From: Sitta carolinensis
Lineage: Eukaryota; Chordata; Aves; Passeriformes; Sittidae
Reading direction: 5' to 3'
Assembly: GCA_032173965.1 (NCBI GenBank)
Contig: CM063284.1
Coordinates: forward strand, 60,944,863 to 61,008,862
Length of the DNA stretch: 64,000 bases
The notes under the pieces were generated by a model. The model searched no databases and was not told where the DNA came from. It saw only the letters and a program-made list of their open reading frames with translations. Positions 13,555-26,427 of the stretch are shown piece by piece (position 1 is the stretch's first letter; the number at the start of each line of letters is the position of its first letter). Both the position numbers and the translations under genes were made by a program.

Positions 13555-14450
13555 CTTACTACTTAAAATAGGTTTATTTACAAACACAAATAATTATATA
13601 ATGATGATGATTCTTACAATTGTTACTATTTCACCATAAGTGTTTTTCTATTGTCTGTCTTCAAATAAGAAGTGAACATGGTTTGCAGACCACTCTGCTG
13701 GAGGTGTACTGCTGTACCAGGCAACACATTGACAGAACATTATGCAAGGAATAACTGGATTCCACACTGAAACAAATATTTTGGGCTACCAAAAAATAAT
13801 TAGCAAAAGTGGCAAGAGTCAGGGAAACAGATTAATCTATCGCAAGGAGGCGGAGCTCTACAGTGAGGAGAACTATAATGTATCCAAAAAAAAGCATGGT
13901 AACAGATAATGGCAAGAAATTTTGCTAAAGACATTGTAACTGCAAGGAAATCATATGACTTTGCAATGCAAAATGCAACTAAGAAGTTGCCAGAAAAGAC
14001 AGACAAATTTCCATATCCTTTTGGTTGATAAATAATCTTCAGACAAAAACTGTGGACTTAATTTAATTAAGGAATGATTTTTTTAAATTCTTCTGTATAG
14101 ATAAATCAGCCTTTTCAGAATTATTTTCCTTAGCTTAAAACACATGTAAAACAAAATGCAAAAAATTCTTCCTAATCTGTAGCTTTGATGAAAGATGAAC
14201 TAGTGGGGCTGCTGCTGAGGTTGTATGCCTTTAAATCTTTGGTGCTGATGTAAAAGTATGTGCTCGCCAGTCTGATGTTTTTAATAATTGTCAGCACAGT
14301 GTCACTGGACTTACATACTTCTTGATGAGAAAGTACTAAAACAGGAACTCTGCTTCTGCTTCTTAATCTGTTATACTCGCATCAAAACCAGACCCTCTAT
14401 AAACAGGAAACTGGAATGGGCCTGATAATGTATCACCCACAGGACTGAAA

Positions 14451-14495
14451 CTTTAAAGGAGAGTGGGCAGATGCCTTTAAAAGAGAGTGGGCAGA
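14451..14495. repeat. Short tandem duplication, 24-bp period
   Basis: The 21-base motif starting ctttaaaggagagtgggc at 14451-14471 recurs at 14475-14495 with one mismatch, separated by three bases. Confidence 0.85.
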
Positions 14496-15888
14496 GCTAC
14501 AGCCACTTTTGCATTTTCACTGATAAAACAGTCATTCTCCAGCAGATCATCATCCTTTATGAAGCCAAGAACTATAAAGTTCTCTGTGATTGCCAAAGGT
14601 TAAATAGCTGTACCTAAAACCAAGTCTCAGCAACACTAAACTATACAAAAATTTTCAGCCACCTTGAAACATCCATCAAAGGTGAAACTGTCAAAAGCAC
14701 CTGAAGTCCCATTCCTAAAGCAACTCAATTCCATCAACTTTGATTTTGATAGCCATCATCCAACATAATGCATTTGCTTTTGAACATTTAATCTCTGGCC
14801 TGCTACATGTCCAATAAGATTCTAAAACTGAGTATCCTGTAAACAACCAATTAGTGTGACCAAGTAATGAATCTTGTAAACACTCATCTCTCATGGTTTT
14901 GTCTGTTTGGGATTTTTTTTAAATTTGATAATATGAACAGTTGTAAATTGCTTTTAGAAACAGCAAACACTTTAGTTGTGGCTTGAAAAAAGCCTACAGG
15001 AAAATACTATGCCCTCAATTTTAAACTGTATTATTTGGCCTAGTGGACTGCCAGTAATGTGCACATGCCACTGCTATTTAAAGTAATCTTCCAGAGTACT
15101 GAGGACATTCACTGGAAGGCACTAATTAAGATATTGGGGAGGTTTATTATAACAAGTGGAAAGAGTGGAAAGGAGACTAAATTCTGCAAACCCCATACTT
15201 CAGGGACCTTCAGAGGTGTGATACAGAAGAGAAATCTGTACTAGAACTCTAATCCTGAAATCTTCCCTCTGGGTCGCAGGGTCTTGATTTCTGAGTTCAC
15301 CAACATCCAATCCAAAGTGGAGAGTAAAAAAAAAACCAAACCAAAACATGAAACTTTCTTTCTATAAGACAAAGTTTATGATATAAATAAATAATAGCAC
15401 GTAGCATTGTAAACAGGGGTCTGGATTACCAGTATTAGAATTTCAGAACATTGCAGATACAGTGCTATTGTGACAGATTAGCTGTGCACATAATCAGACA
15501 GTAATATCTTTCACCAGCTTGCAAAGTCATATTAAAGTAAAAAACACAAAACAAAGGAACTTACAGGCACAAAAACATTTCCCAAAATATAAAACAAAAC
15601 TCTACACACATGGTGTGCCCATTATCAAGAAGTAAGACTGTTTACTTTACATCACAGTGAGGTTTTCAGTTGCTCTACAACTGTTTCTCCCCATTTCAGC
15701 TCATTAATCTGCAGTGTAAAAACAATTGAGTGTGAGGCAGTCTTTAGTTTAAATTGGAAGTTGAAGAGAAATGCATTGGTTAAGTATTTAATGTACAGTT
15801 CCTAGATGCCCAGTAATTGTACTGTGTTCAGTTTAAGATTAAAGTTAAGATTATATTTTCAATCTACAGTTACTATATTTATAAATTT

Positions 15889-17257
15889 CAAAGAATCATG
15901 GGAATGGTCAGATTGGAAGGCATCTCATGTTGATCATCTGGCCCCACCTCCTGACTCAAGCACAGTAATCCTAGAGTACACGGCACAGGAGTCTGTCCAG
16001 ATGGTTCTTGAATATCTTGCATGAGGAAGACTCCACAGCCTCTTTGGCAGTCTGTTCCAGTGTTTGGTCACCTGCACTGTAAAGAAGTTCTTCCTCATAT
16101 TTAGGTGGAATTTCCTGTGCATCAGTTTCTGGCCATTTCTTCTTGTCCTGTTGCTTGACACTGAGAAGAGCCTGGATCCATCTTGACACCCTCCCTTCAG
16201 ATACTGAGAGACACTGATGAGGTCCTCTCTGTCACCTCTTCTTGAGGATAAACAGGCCCAGTTCCCTTGGCCTTTCCTCATAAGAGGATGCTCCAGTCCC
16301 TTGATCATCTTTGCTGCCCTCCACTGGACCTGTTCAACTTGCTCCATGTCTCTCCTGTACTGAGGAGCCCAGACCTGGACACATCACTCCAGGTGCAGCC
16401 TCACCAGGGCTGAGCAAAGGGGCAGGATCCCCTCCCTTGACCTGCTGACAATGCTCTTCCTAATGCACCCCAGGATCCCATCACCCTTCTTGGCCACAAG
16501 GTCTTACTGGTGGCTCATGGACAGCTTGTTGGCCACCAGGAGCCCAAGGTCCAGTCCTCAGAGCTGCTTTCCAGCAGTTTGGCCCACAGCCTGGACTGAT
16601 GGTCAGAGTTATTCCTCCCAGGGGCAGGACCCTGCACTTGTCTTTGTGAAATTTCAGAAGGTTCCTCTCTGCCCATCCCTCCAGCTGTCAAGGTCCCTCT
16701 GAAGGGCTGCACAGCTCTCTGGGATGTCAGACACTCCTCACAGCTTTGGGTCATCAGTGAACTTGCTGAGGAGGCATCTGCCCCTTCAGCCAAGACACTG
16801 ATGGATAAGGTAAATAGTTCCCAGTAGAGAACCCTGGGGGACACCACCAGTGATAGGCCTTTAACTAGACCCTGTCACTGACCATGATCCTCTGGGATCT
16901 GCTGGTCAGCCAGCTCTGAACCCAACCCACCACTACCCACTCATCCAGTCCACACCTCCAAAGTTTGCCTGAGTGTATTGTGCAAGGCAGTGCAAAAAGC
17001 CTTGCTGAAGGCAAGGTAAACAATATCCACTGTTCTGTCCTCATCCATCCAGGAAGCTCTTTCATCGCAGAAGGCAATCAGGTTGGTCAAACATCATTCA
17101 CTTCTAGTGTCTTCATGCGGACCATTCCTGATCACCTTCTTGTCCTCTATGTGTCCTTCAGAGTGGGTGCTTCATCACCTTTCCAGGGATTTAGGTAAGG
17201 CCAACTACTCTGTAGTTCCTAGGTCCTCCTTCTTGCCCTTTTTGTTTACATTAGGTG
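15889..17257 (-). mobile_element. CR1 LINE fragment, 3' part of ORF2, antisense
   Basis: On the minus strand this reads as a 5'-truncated CR1, the dominant LINE of birds. The order along the plus strand is the reverse-complemented 3' end (from about 15889), the C-terminal part of ORF2, then more N-terminal reverse-transcriptase sequence up to about 17257. The minus frame at 15934-16347 carries the characteristic C-terminal pattern: an LEQVQ-like start, [15 protein letters not shown] and HWNRLPK. The frame at 16865-17077 carries a KLWRCGLDEW-type block. The frames are separated by shifts and stops, so the copy is dead. The 3'-terminal octamer repeats are weak, consistent with moderate age. Confidence 0.93.
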
Positions 17258-19871
17258 AGTCCCGCTCACGAACAGCTCCAGCTGTAAGTTGTAGCACACA
17301 TCACATGCTGGAAAGCTAGGAAACTGAGGAAGGCAAGGAGTCCTCCAACCACCTCTATTCACCGACTATATCAGAATGCTGATTTACCTTTTTCTTTCTC
17401 TTCATGGTAAGATATGTTGTTCTAGCCTTCATTCCAGCATTGTTGGATTGTTATGGGTTGCACTGTTGGAAAGGTTTTAGAGTAAGTCCCAATAACAAAA
17501 GACTAAATAATATCAAGATGTGTTCAGCTGCATGATATAAATCCTATTTTGTGTATTTTCTTAAGCACATACAAAATGTTTTCTCGGCATTTTACTTAAA
17601 GATTTGTTATAACCACAATTATTTCAAAATATGTGTAAAAACAAGTAGAAATTTATTCCTTAATCCAGTCAATAAATAAAAGAAGAAATAAGCTAAGCCT
17701 GGCAATACAGAACAGAATGCGACAGAATGGAGTATTTGCTTCAAAACTTATCTGAAGGTTTAAGAATGTTATATAAGTTTACTGCCTTATTTCCTCTCGC
17801 TGTGACACCTATATCCTGTGTTTTCTCAGAGCACTGATGAGTCATTTAAAAATATATTGTTATTAGGTACTTGGGCTCAGGTCAAATAACTGGATCTCCT
17901 CAAGGGACAGGACAGTATCTTGGACATGTGGGCAATATACTGTTTATCACTGACTCATATATCCTTTGGGTTTGTTCCTAAAAGACTTTATGTACATTGT
18001 TCAATGGAAAATCCCCATATGCTTCCCTTAAGCAATTTCTATAATATTCTCCACTTATATCAGACTAAGTAAGTCTTTAACTTGCTGCTTATCATCATTG
18101 TATCTCATCTTTTTTCTCTCATATTAATTAACTCACAGCATGATGGAAAAGCTAACAGCAATTTAACTGACCAAAACCTCTTACCCAGTGTAACAGGTTA
18201 TCTGAGTGTAAAAGAGACCTTCAGCTCTACAAATAAGAATATTTGTATTGCCACATCCCATCTATGAATCCCTTCCTACTTCAGGAATCCGGAAGGGGAG
18301 ACAGCTTTTAAAAGCATGGTCTTTTAGGACCAGAGCAGGAAGTGATTATTACAGTTAATAAAAGTAATATCAATAATGCTCTATGAACAGCAAATGTATT
18401 CAAATATTGCTCTTTGGGGAAAAAAAACAAACCACTTTTTCTTTAGCTGTTCTTGTGCTTATTTTGTTCATTATTACTGCTAGTCAATAACAATACATTT
18501 GCACTGGTTTTGATCAAAATATCCAAATTTTCAGATCTTAACATACATTATATTTTGATTTGTAAAGGGTTGTTGGCATGAATTACACTATATAAAGTAG
18601 AATTCCTTATTTTCAGTGTAACAAATATTATAAATCATCAACGGTTATGAAATTCTCCTCAAGGCTTAAAGTACTTTACTAAGACAAGACCTATCTCTCA
18701 AAAGTGCAATCAGCCCTTGGTTAGAGCCAGTATCATCTCCTGCTTCATTTTCTCTTCTAGTGTGTATTGTGTCTTCAGATAATTACAGAGACCATTCAAA
18801 TGAACAGGGAGGGGGACAGAAATATCCTATGAAAGAAAAGAATTCAAGGTTGCAATAGGATATTTTTGTACCAATAAAATTGCCACAAAATATTGATAAA
18901 TACATCATTGCCATGTCAATTTTGGAAATACAAAATCTGTGTTCCACAGTAAAAATCATGTGCACACTGGGTATGTATAATTAATGAAAAAAGAGTGTGC
19001 ATTGTGAACAGTACAGGAACTGAGACACAATATGCACAGAACAATTTACCAGAAAAAATTGTAACTGTATCTTTGGCAAGCAAGCAAATTCATGTTTTGA
19101 TTTAAACCTTAGTTTATTGCCAGTAGTAATTCACCTGCAAAAGTCTCAGTTTTGTGACTTTCCACTTATTCATACAGCCCTAAAAGAAAAGACTCAGTTC
19201 TTCTGGTTAACACACAGGGCACGAAATTATTCATTAGACTATGAATCATAAAACATGACAGATGCCTGGCCGAGCATCCAAGGATGGAGTTAAAGGTCTT
19301 CCCTTATTTATACACAAGTCAATGTGGAATGGTGCCATAGGCTTTATCTAGACAAAGATTTAAAAGTGAGCTGTTAACATGCCTTAGCTAAAACATATGT
19401 TAAAAGTCTTTTATTATTGTATATCAATACTTTCATGCACCTTAAGCTGATCAAAATGTAGTGTGACAGGAAATGAATCTTAATCAAGGGAAGAAGATGT
19501 ACACCAGGGGATGCAAACCAGAATTCCAAAATGCATTAGTCAGAACTTGATAGCTGAGGCTTTATTCTTTGTCCACCTCCAATGATTGACTAGAAAAAGC
19601 TATGGTAGAGAAAGTTAAGTATTATTTATGTAAATGATCAGCTATTATCAGCTATATCCAATTTTGCTTACATCAAAGGTAAAGCAATAAGGCATCATCG
19701 CATGTCATGTTAATTTAAGCTACAATGCACCCAGTTATCTGTAAAGTAACCCTACCAAGAAAAAACAATAGGAGAAAAAAATCGTATATGAAGTTAAAGC
19801 ATATTAAGTCAAGAAAACAAAACAAAAAAACAAACTCTTTCCAAGTTTGATAACACTTTAAAAAGTTAAAT
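17258..19871. other. AT-rich non-genic stretch
   Basis: Nothing was recognised beyond ordinary AT-rich sequence between the CR1 copy and the solo LTR. Confidence 0.5.
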
Positions 19872-20184
19872 ATGAAGTGTTACTGTGACGCAGATAGAAA
19901 CACACAGCAACACACACAACAGGTGTTCAGGCAGAGAAGAAGAAAGGAACTAGATCTTAGTTTATTGTTGATCTCGTATCTATAAGTTTCTGGACAGTGA
20001 TCAGAGATTGGACAGAGAAGTTACCACCTCTCCATCTTCACTGGTCACTTGAGAAGTCCATCAGGTGAGATCTTTTACAAAGGAATGCAAACATGATTCT
20101 TGTTTATCTTACAGTTCATGAGAACTGACTCCACTATACTGAAACAACAAATCAGAAGAATTATTTTCAGGGACAACAATGAAG
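19872..20184 (-). mobile_element. Solo LTR, ERVK-type endogenous retrovirus, with 6-bp TSD
   Basis: The element spans 19878-20178 (301 bp), starts TGTTACTG, ends GGGACAACA on the plus strand, and is bracketed by a perfect six-base direct repeat ATGAAG at 19872-19877 and 20179-20184. Read on the minus strand it begins TGTTGTCC, has a CCAAT motif, and a polyadenylation signal AATAAA at 19961-19966 about 85 bases before its 3' end, so the LTR points left. A six-base duplication is typical of class II (ERVK/alpha-beta-like) elements. No internal retroviral sequence flanks it, so it is a solo LTR left by recombination between two LTRs. It is homologous along its whole length to 61390-61683. Confidence 0.92.
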
Positions 20185-23100
20185 CATTAAGAATGAAGTA
20201 AGTCCTTTGGCCCAGAAAACTGAACTATGCTCTTTGAAAGACAAAAATAATTAAAAAATACCAATACATCTCATATTGACCACATTTCACTTTTCTTTAC
20301 AAAAATCACAACAACGAGGTTATTTGGATAACAATGACCCATGTTCTATAAATCTTCTGTCCAATAGTGGTACAAGGATGGGTACTGTTTGAATGATTGT
20401 TAAGATATGCAACACAACATTGTGCAACACATCAGAGAGCAAAGCAGAGATATATCAAGGTATAATGTAAATGGAACTAAAATGATTTGACAAGTGATGG
20501 CTTCATGTTCATTACCATTGTTTTCCGTAGAGAATTAGGTATCCAACCAGCTAAAAAAAAATGTGTTTTATTAAATTCATATATCCATGTATTTGCATAG
20601 GTACATGTATCGGTATGTGTCTCAAAACACAGGCTTCAAAACCAAGAAAAATGATAGCAGTAGCCAGACCAATCCATCTATCAAATTGTGTCTGAATTTT
20701 CACCTCCTATTGATGGAGTTGTGTTATTTACTTCAGCCTGCAAGTCTATTTAATAGGCTATCAGCTCTATTTCTAGTGTATACCCTTGGACTGAGACATT
20801 CACTTATAGTGACTCAGGCAGGAGTGGGACAATTAAAAAGTGGAGAACTTCTGTCAAGGGAGGTTTTTTTGGTGACACATGAGTTTCAAAGAAATGTTAA
20901 CACAGCAAACAAACAAGCACAAATAATTCCTCAGGTCTGGAAGTGAAAAGGAAAGCAATGCCATTCTCCTGCTGGGAAAGCATATTTATTGTTTCAGTAT
21001 GGAATTTATTGTGGTTAATGGATGTAGACTAAGAGAAGAAAAATCAATAGAGCCATGCATGGGTTCTATTTGAGAGATGTGGATTCTACTCTAAGCAAGG
21101 ACAGAAAAGTGTGAAACATTTTAGGTTTTTTTTAATAGTTTGAAAAACAGTAACAGATTATTATGAGTTTTACTCACAGAAATTAACTAGAGGATGTCAT
21201 CAACCAGAATCAGGATGGGGAAACAAAAAGCAAGGCAACTTTCCTTCTGTAAATAACCCTTATTCATCTTTTATTCATTCATTTTATAACACGACCTGCA
21301 GTCAGTACAAATTTACTAGCAGGATACATTAAGGAAAAAGCAAAAAATGTTCTGTTTCCTCACCATTGCCCATACTTCACCTTTTCCCTATAAAGAATGA
21401 GATAATGAAAACTCATATGGTTTATGGCATTCCCCTTGCAAACTGAGAACAGTAAAAGTCTGCCCTTCTTACTAACTTATGCATAGTGTAATTGTTTGGC
21501 TAAGGCCCTGATCAACAAATATTGTGTTTCTTCCAAAGGAACATCAATGCAACTAGTCTCTTTACTGTGTTCTTTGGAAGAATCAGAACATGGGTAGAAA
21601 AATGTCAAGAGAGAAACCTAAACCTAGGCCAGGCAGTAAAACTCTCCAGGGGAAAATCATGTTTATTAAGTTACTCCTCTTGCACAGTAAAGGTTAGCAA
21701 GCATTTCAATGAATTTCCTCTTGGGTCAAATAAAGCTGGAAAGGGACTGGATGTGATACCACCTGGCAGGCCTTGATTTTCAGTAGTATTTTTGACTCTC
21801 AGGTTCTGGATCTTGATTTACAATAGTAAAACAACATCTCCATGATTTTTTATTTTTTTTTCAAACAAACTAGAAAAGTTAATTTATTTCTGGAGAAATA
21901 TTCATTGAAGTTTGTCCAATATTCCATCATTAGATGTGAATCTAGAGCAGACTGACAATAACAACTGCCATGGCAGCTGTGGGGTATTGCAGAAAATTGT
22001 TTCTGCTTAACCCTTAAAAGAACTAAAGCATCTTCTTATTTTTTTCAGCCTTAGAAAAGTGCATTCCTGTGAGAGGTTCACTGTGTTCCTCTTAAGGAAT
22101 TTATCTACTGTATTTACTGAGAGATGCATTCTATAGATGATCAAGCATCTCATTAAGATGATTTTACCCCATACTCTTCTGGCATACAGGCTCTCACAAA
22201 CAACATTTTCAATACTCAGCTCTTCAGATCTCATCACAATTCTAAACTAGGTCACCTGGAATGATGGAGTGGCACAAAAACAAATAGATTAGATCCAACT
22301 TCTCCCTTTCTTAAGTACCTGATATTAACAGGTATCTCCCCTGCAAAGGAAAATTTAGGAACAAAAAAAAAAAAAAAATGTTTTCAATAGCCCTTTACCA
22401 GTAGCTGGTTCCTCAAAACAAGCTCAGGTTGACAATGAGTGACAGTGACTGCCAGTCGAGGGCTGTTTGATGAGTTTGCATCACCAAAGCTCTCATTTCT
22501 AGCAGACCAGAGCACAGATTTCCACCTCAGGGGGCTAAGGAGCTGCGGCTGGAATGGCTCTGGCACATGAACAATCTCTACCCGAGACAGGGAAGCTCCA
22601 GGTCAGGGCTGAGGTCACTTCTGTTGAGGCAGAGAGCAGCAAGACCTATTCTTAGCACACATGAGCTGACATTTGGTAAAACTGTCACAAAGACACGGGA
22701 CTATGTGAATACTTTCCCAAGAGGCCAGGAGCCACATCACCCTGCTAACTCATATTGCAACTACAGCTTACCTCATGTTAGTTACCAGATGATAGCCAAG
22801 GTGTAGGAAAAAATACATCCATTGTCCAGGGAAGACAAGGCTGCTGAAAATTAATGATTAAATGGACTTGCTATGACATTGGCCATATTTAAGTAGTTTT
22901 ATGAATAAACAGCCTAACATTTCAAGGCACATCAAAGTAATAGTAATGTTGAACTGATGATCAATCCATAAGAATACAGACACATAACAGCTGGCATCTT
23001 GGAAAAAAATATGTTTTGATATTGCTTTGGTATTTTGCTTTCTGAAATACATCTAAAAATTGCTTTAAGTGGACATCCATTATCACCATGTTATTTATTT

Positions 23101-26100
23101 TAACTATCACACTCTTGCTATGAAGGCAAACCTACAGAGAGGGGGAGAGGGACAGGAAGAAAAAGATAAAGGAAGAACAAATAGAAGTATAGTAAGCAAT
23201 ACAATGCTGAACAAGGACTACTACAGAAAATTGACAAATACGAAATTTAATTTGTGCCAGGTACTGTTTTAATCATCAACATGACTTAAATTCCAAGCTA
23301 GGTTCTGAAGCAAGTTCCCCAAATGAAAAAAACAATCAATTTGAATTCCTTGGCCTCCACCTGTTGTAAATAGTTGCAAAAAGTGCAAAAACACACACAT
23401 TTTCTTTACACCTACAACTTCTGCTGAGTTCAGTAGTGCAAAAAGTCTCATTATTGCAGCAGATAAGACAGAATTACAGCTCTGGGTTTGACATAGTGGA
23501 GTGCCTCATTACACACTGTCACAGACATCACAGGATGCACCAGAGATTTCTTCGTCAAGGAGAAATAATGAGCTGTCCTGGGCTCCACAGTCTTTTATAG
23601 CCGCCCAGATGTTTGCATTTATTTATTTATTTATTTATTGAATTTAAAATACCCCCAAACCTGTATCAACTAAGTAATGAAAAATAAACATTTATCAGCA
23701 TAAACCTGACAAAGATAAAAATACTGAGATTGCTGAAGGGCACCTTAATGGAAGTAATCTGTTTATTCAGCATTCTGTTTCAATAATATGGGATGCATTC
23801 AGATTCCTTCCACAATTCCCTCCTCATTAACATCCCGTCCAGTTTGCTGCAGGCCATGATGTAGACTCTGATAGTAGTTTTGGCATATGTTTCCTAAGGA
23901 AAGGCCCAGCCACCCTTCTCCTGAGTGGATGTCGATTGTGTTAATGCTGAAGGTGCATATGCACCACCTCCTGCTGGGCCCAAACCCCAGCACGCACGTG
24001 ACCTGTCACTGTCACTTAATGCTAAGCACTGAAAATCACACATAGATACTACAGACCTCCTCTATACATGGGTAGTGCATGTATGTGTGTGGCTATGCAG
24101 AGACACACACGCCAGACATGCACTCAAAACACACAGAAGAGCTTACTGTATCTTATGGTGAAAAGAAATCCCCTGAAATCTTACAGGAAGGGCAAAAAGT
24201 ACCATACGGAAAAGGCAAGTTCTTTCAGTTCTATTATCCCAGAGCCTCATGTTTAACACCAGTGATACAAGGCTGCTTTTCAATTCTTATTTTTTTTCCC
24301 TCCAAGAGAGACATAGAAGTAGCACGTGAGTCATTTTAATGCAGAACCATAACAAAGTCTTCAGCAGTGATAAGACAAAATGAGTTTCCAAACACATGAG
24401 ATGCATCAGTTGGAGCGCTGATCCTTCATAAACACAACTAGAGATAAGTAGTCAAACACTCCTGTTTGGCCTCCTCTTCTTCAGCAAATTAAACAGCGCC
24501 AAGAAGCAAACCCAGACTGCAGACTTTAATTGTCTCTGCAGCTCAGTTATTAGACAAGTTCTTGGCACAGGTTTGGCAGACTCCCCAGCACCACAGGGGA
24601 AAACACAGCCCAAAGATAAATCCCATAAGACTGGATGTGGTCACCTTCTTTCAGAGGGTAAGAGCTGTATGATTTCATCATGGGCTGTCAGCATCCTCAG
24701 TGCCAGAGGATACTCCCAGGCAAGTTAAACTTCTTAGTTCAGACACTGTCTTTCTGTCCACTGTCAAAGCAGAGTCTTGGTTTAATACAGGTACCAAATC
24801 TCTCTCAACATGGAACAACATCACAGTATCATTATTTCAGACTAGAATTTCATTACTTTCCCTATCTGGTGAAACAAACTGTCTGAGCTCCTTCGCATAG
24901 CTCTGTGAAAAGCATTTAAAGGGACAATATGTAGAACAGAAAGAATTTGAACATCAAATGTAATCCTTACCCAGCATTCTCAAAAGATGAAGTAATAATT
25001 GCAAAACTGACCCTGTAAATAACATCTAGAGGAATAGAAAGATGTCAAAAGTAAAATACCAAGCCTTCTCTTTTAAAAATAACTATGAATAGACAAGCAT
25101 ATAAACATACATACAACTCACAACATCATAGAATCTTCTGAGCTGTTGTATGCTATGAGCACACTGCCTGTGTAGGGACAGGTAATGCACTTTTGCAGGG
25201 CCTAAAGCCCCACTGAGGGAAAAGAAGATAATTACCAAGGTCTTAAAGCAGGGTCCAGAGGATGGAGGTCCCAACTGCTTCCACTGGGATTTCTGGAACC
25301 TGTTCACCTATGCGGCACATTTTCCCTAAAACCTATAAGAAGACAGCTTTATTCTGCAACAATATCTACCACGCAGTGCTGAACTAGAAGACACAGCAAT
25401 CTGCAGACAGAAATTACAGAAATTCAACAAAGAGCCACCTAAACTCTATATTCTAGATGCAAGCAAAAGGAGGGGAAAATGGAGAGCAAAGTATGTCTCA
25501 GTATTTCACCTTTTTCCAAATCAAAAAATCCCAGTATAATTTCTCACAGAAGTGCAGCTTTCACTTGTCCATGCCTGTGTCCCTTCAAAACTGAAACTCT
25601 GAATTCTTATCTCCAACAAATAGAAGGATATCGTTCAGAACAGGTCAAAAAAAGAGGTGACTTAACTGTCTCCTTCACAAATTCTTCCTTAAGAGTCGCA
25701 TACCTTCACATTCTCTCATTAAAGCAATTAAACAATTCAATAGGGCAACAGATTCTAGTAAAGTTGCCAATATTGATATAACACCCTAATCTACACTCCT
25801 AACCTGTGTTTACAGTGATTTAGTGTAGCATCAATACTGAACACAGCCAAACACAAATTCTCTCACTGTTCCTTTCTTCAGTCAGTCATCTCCCTTCCCT
25901 TGCCATACCCTTCACATGGCAGAGGTGAATGTGCATTGCAAAACTTATTTTATAGCAAGGGTTATAATCTGGCACAAAACCCTCCTAGAAAAACAAGCAG
26001 GACGGGCATATTTTTCCTAGTATTATCCATCTCAAGATTGCAGGGTTCTGAGATTGGTTGATTTTGGTTTGTTTTTCCTAAAGTTGCATTTCATATAATC

Positions 26101-26427
26101 CCATGTTCGGCAACACCCCTGTGAACTGCTGACTTTTCTTAAAATGACCATAGATCATCCCCAAGAAGCCCTTTTCAAGGAAAATGGTTTTTCCCTCATA
26201 TCTATAATTTAGAAAGGAAATACGAGAACACAGACAGGAAGGAAAGTATGGGAAGCTACAAAAGCAAAAATGTGTAAACTGTAAGTAGAGAGTCTATATA
26301 TAAATTCTAGACCAAAGTAAAGCTCCTTATTTCAAAATATGCCTCTCACAGAACTACATGTATTTTATTGGACAATATTCACCTTCTCCTTGCAATACTG
26401 GACTCTAAGGAATTATAACTGGGAAAT
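20185..26427. other. AT-rich non-genic stretch
   Basis: No gene was found. The frame at 20587-20946 (119 codons) has no recognisable domain and no coding context. An (ATTT)n microsatellite and an A-run near 22362-22378 are present. A block at about 24440-24560 is homopolymer-poor and rich in TTAAT/ATTA cores, and could be a conserved element, but this is only compositional. Confidence 0.5.
23617..23639. repeat. (ATTT)n microsatellite
   Basis: About six uninterrupted tetranucleotide units of ATTT. Confidence 0.95.

Larger units (their letters stand above)
9060..15888. other. AT-rich non-genic stretch
   Basis: No gene or full transposon was recognised. The only clear structures are two short tandem duplications at about 13.5 and 14.5 kb, listed separately. 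Three overlapping plus-strand frames between 10885 and 11555 look slightly protein-like but are broken by stops and frame changes, and I cannot match them to a family. Confidence 0.5.

Noticed and set aside
25124..25310. catagaatcttctgag start resembling a CR1 3' end
   Set aside because: Similarity ends after about ten bases; the rest does not match CR1 as I know it.
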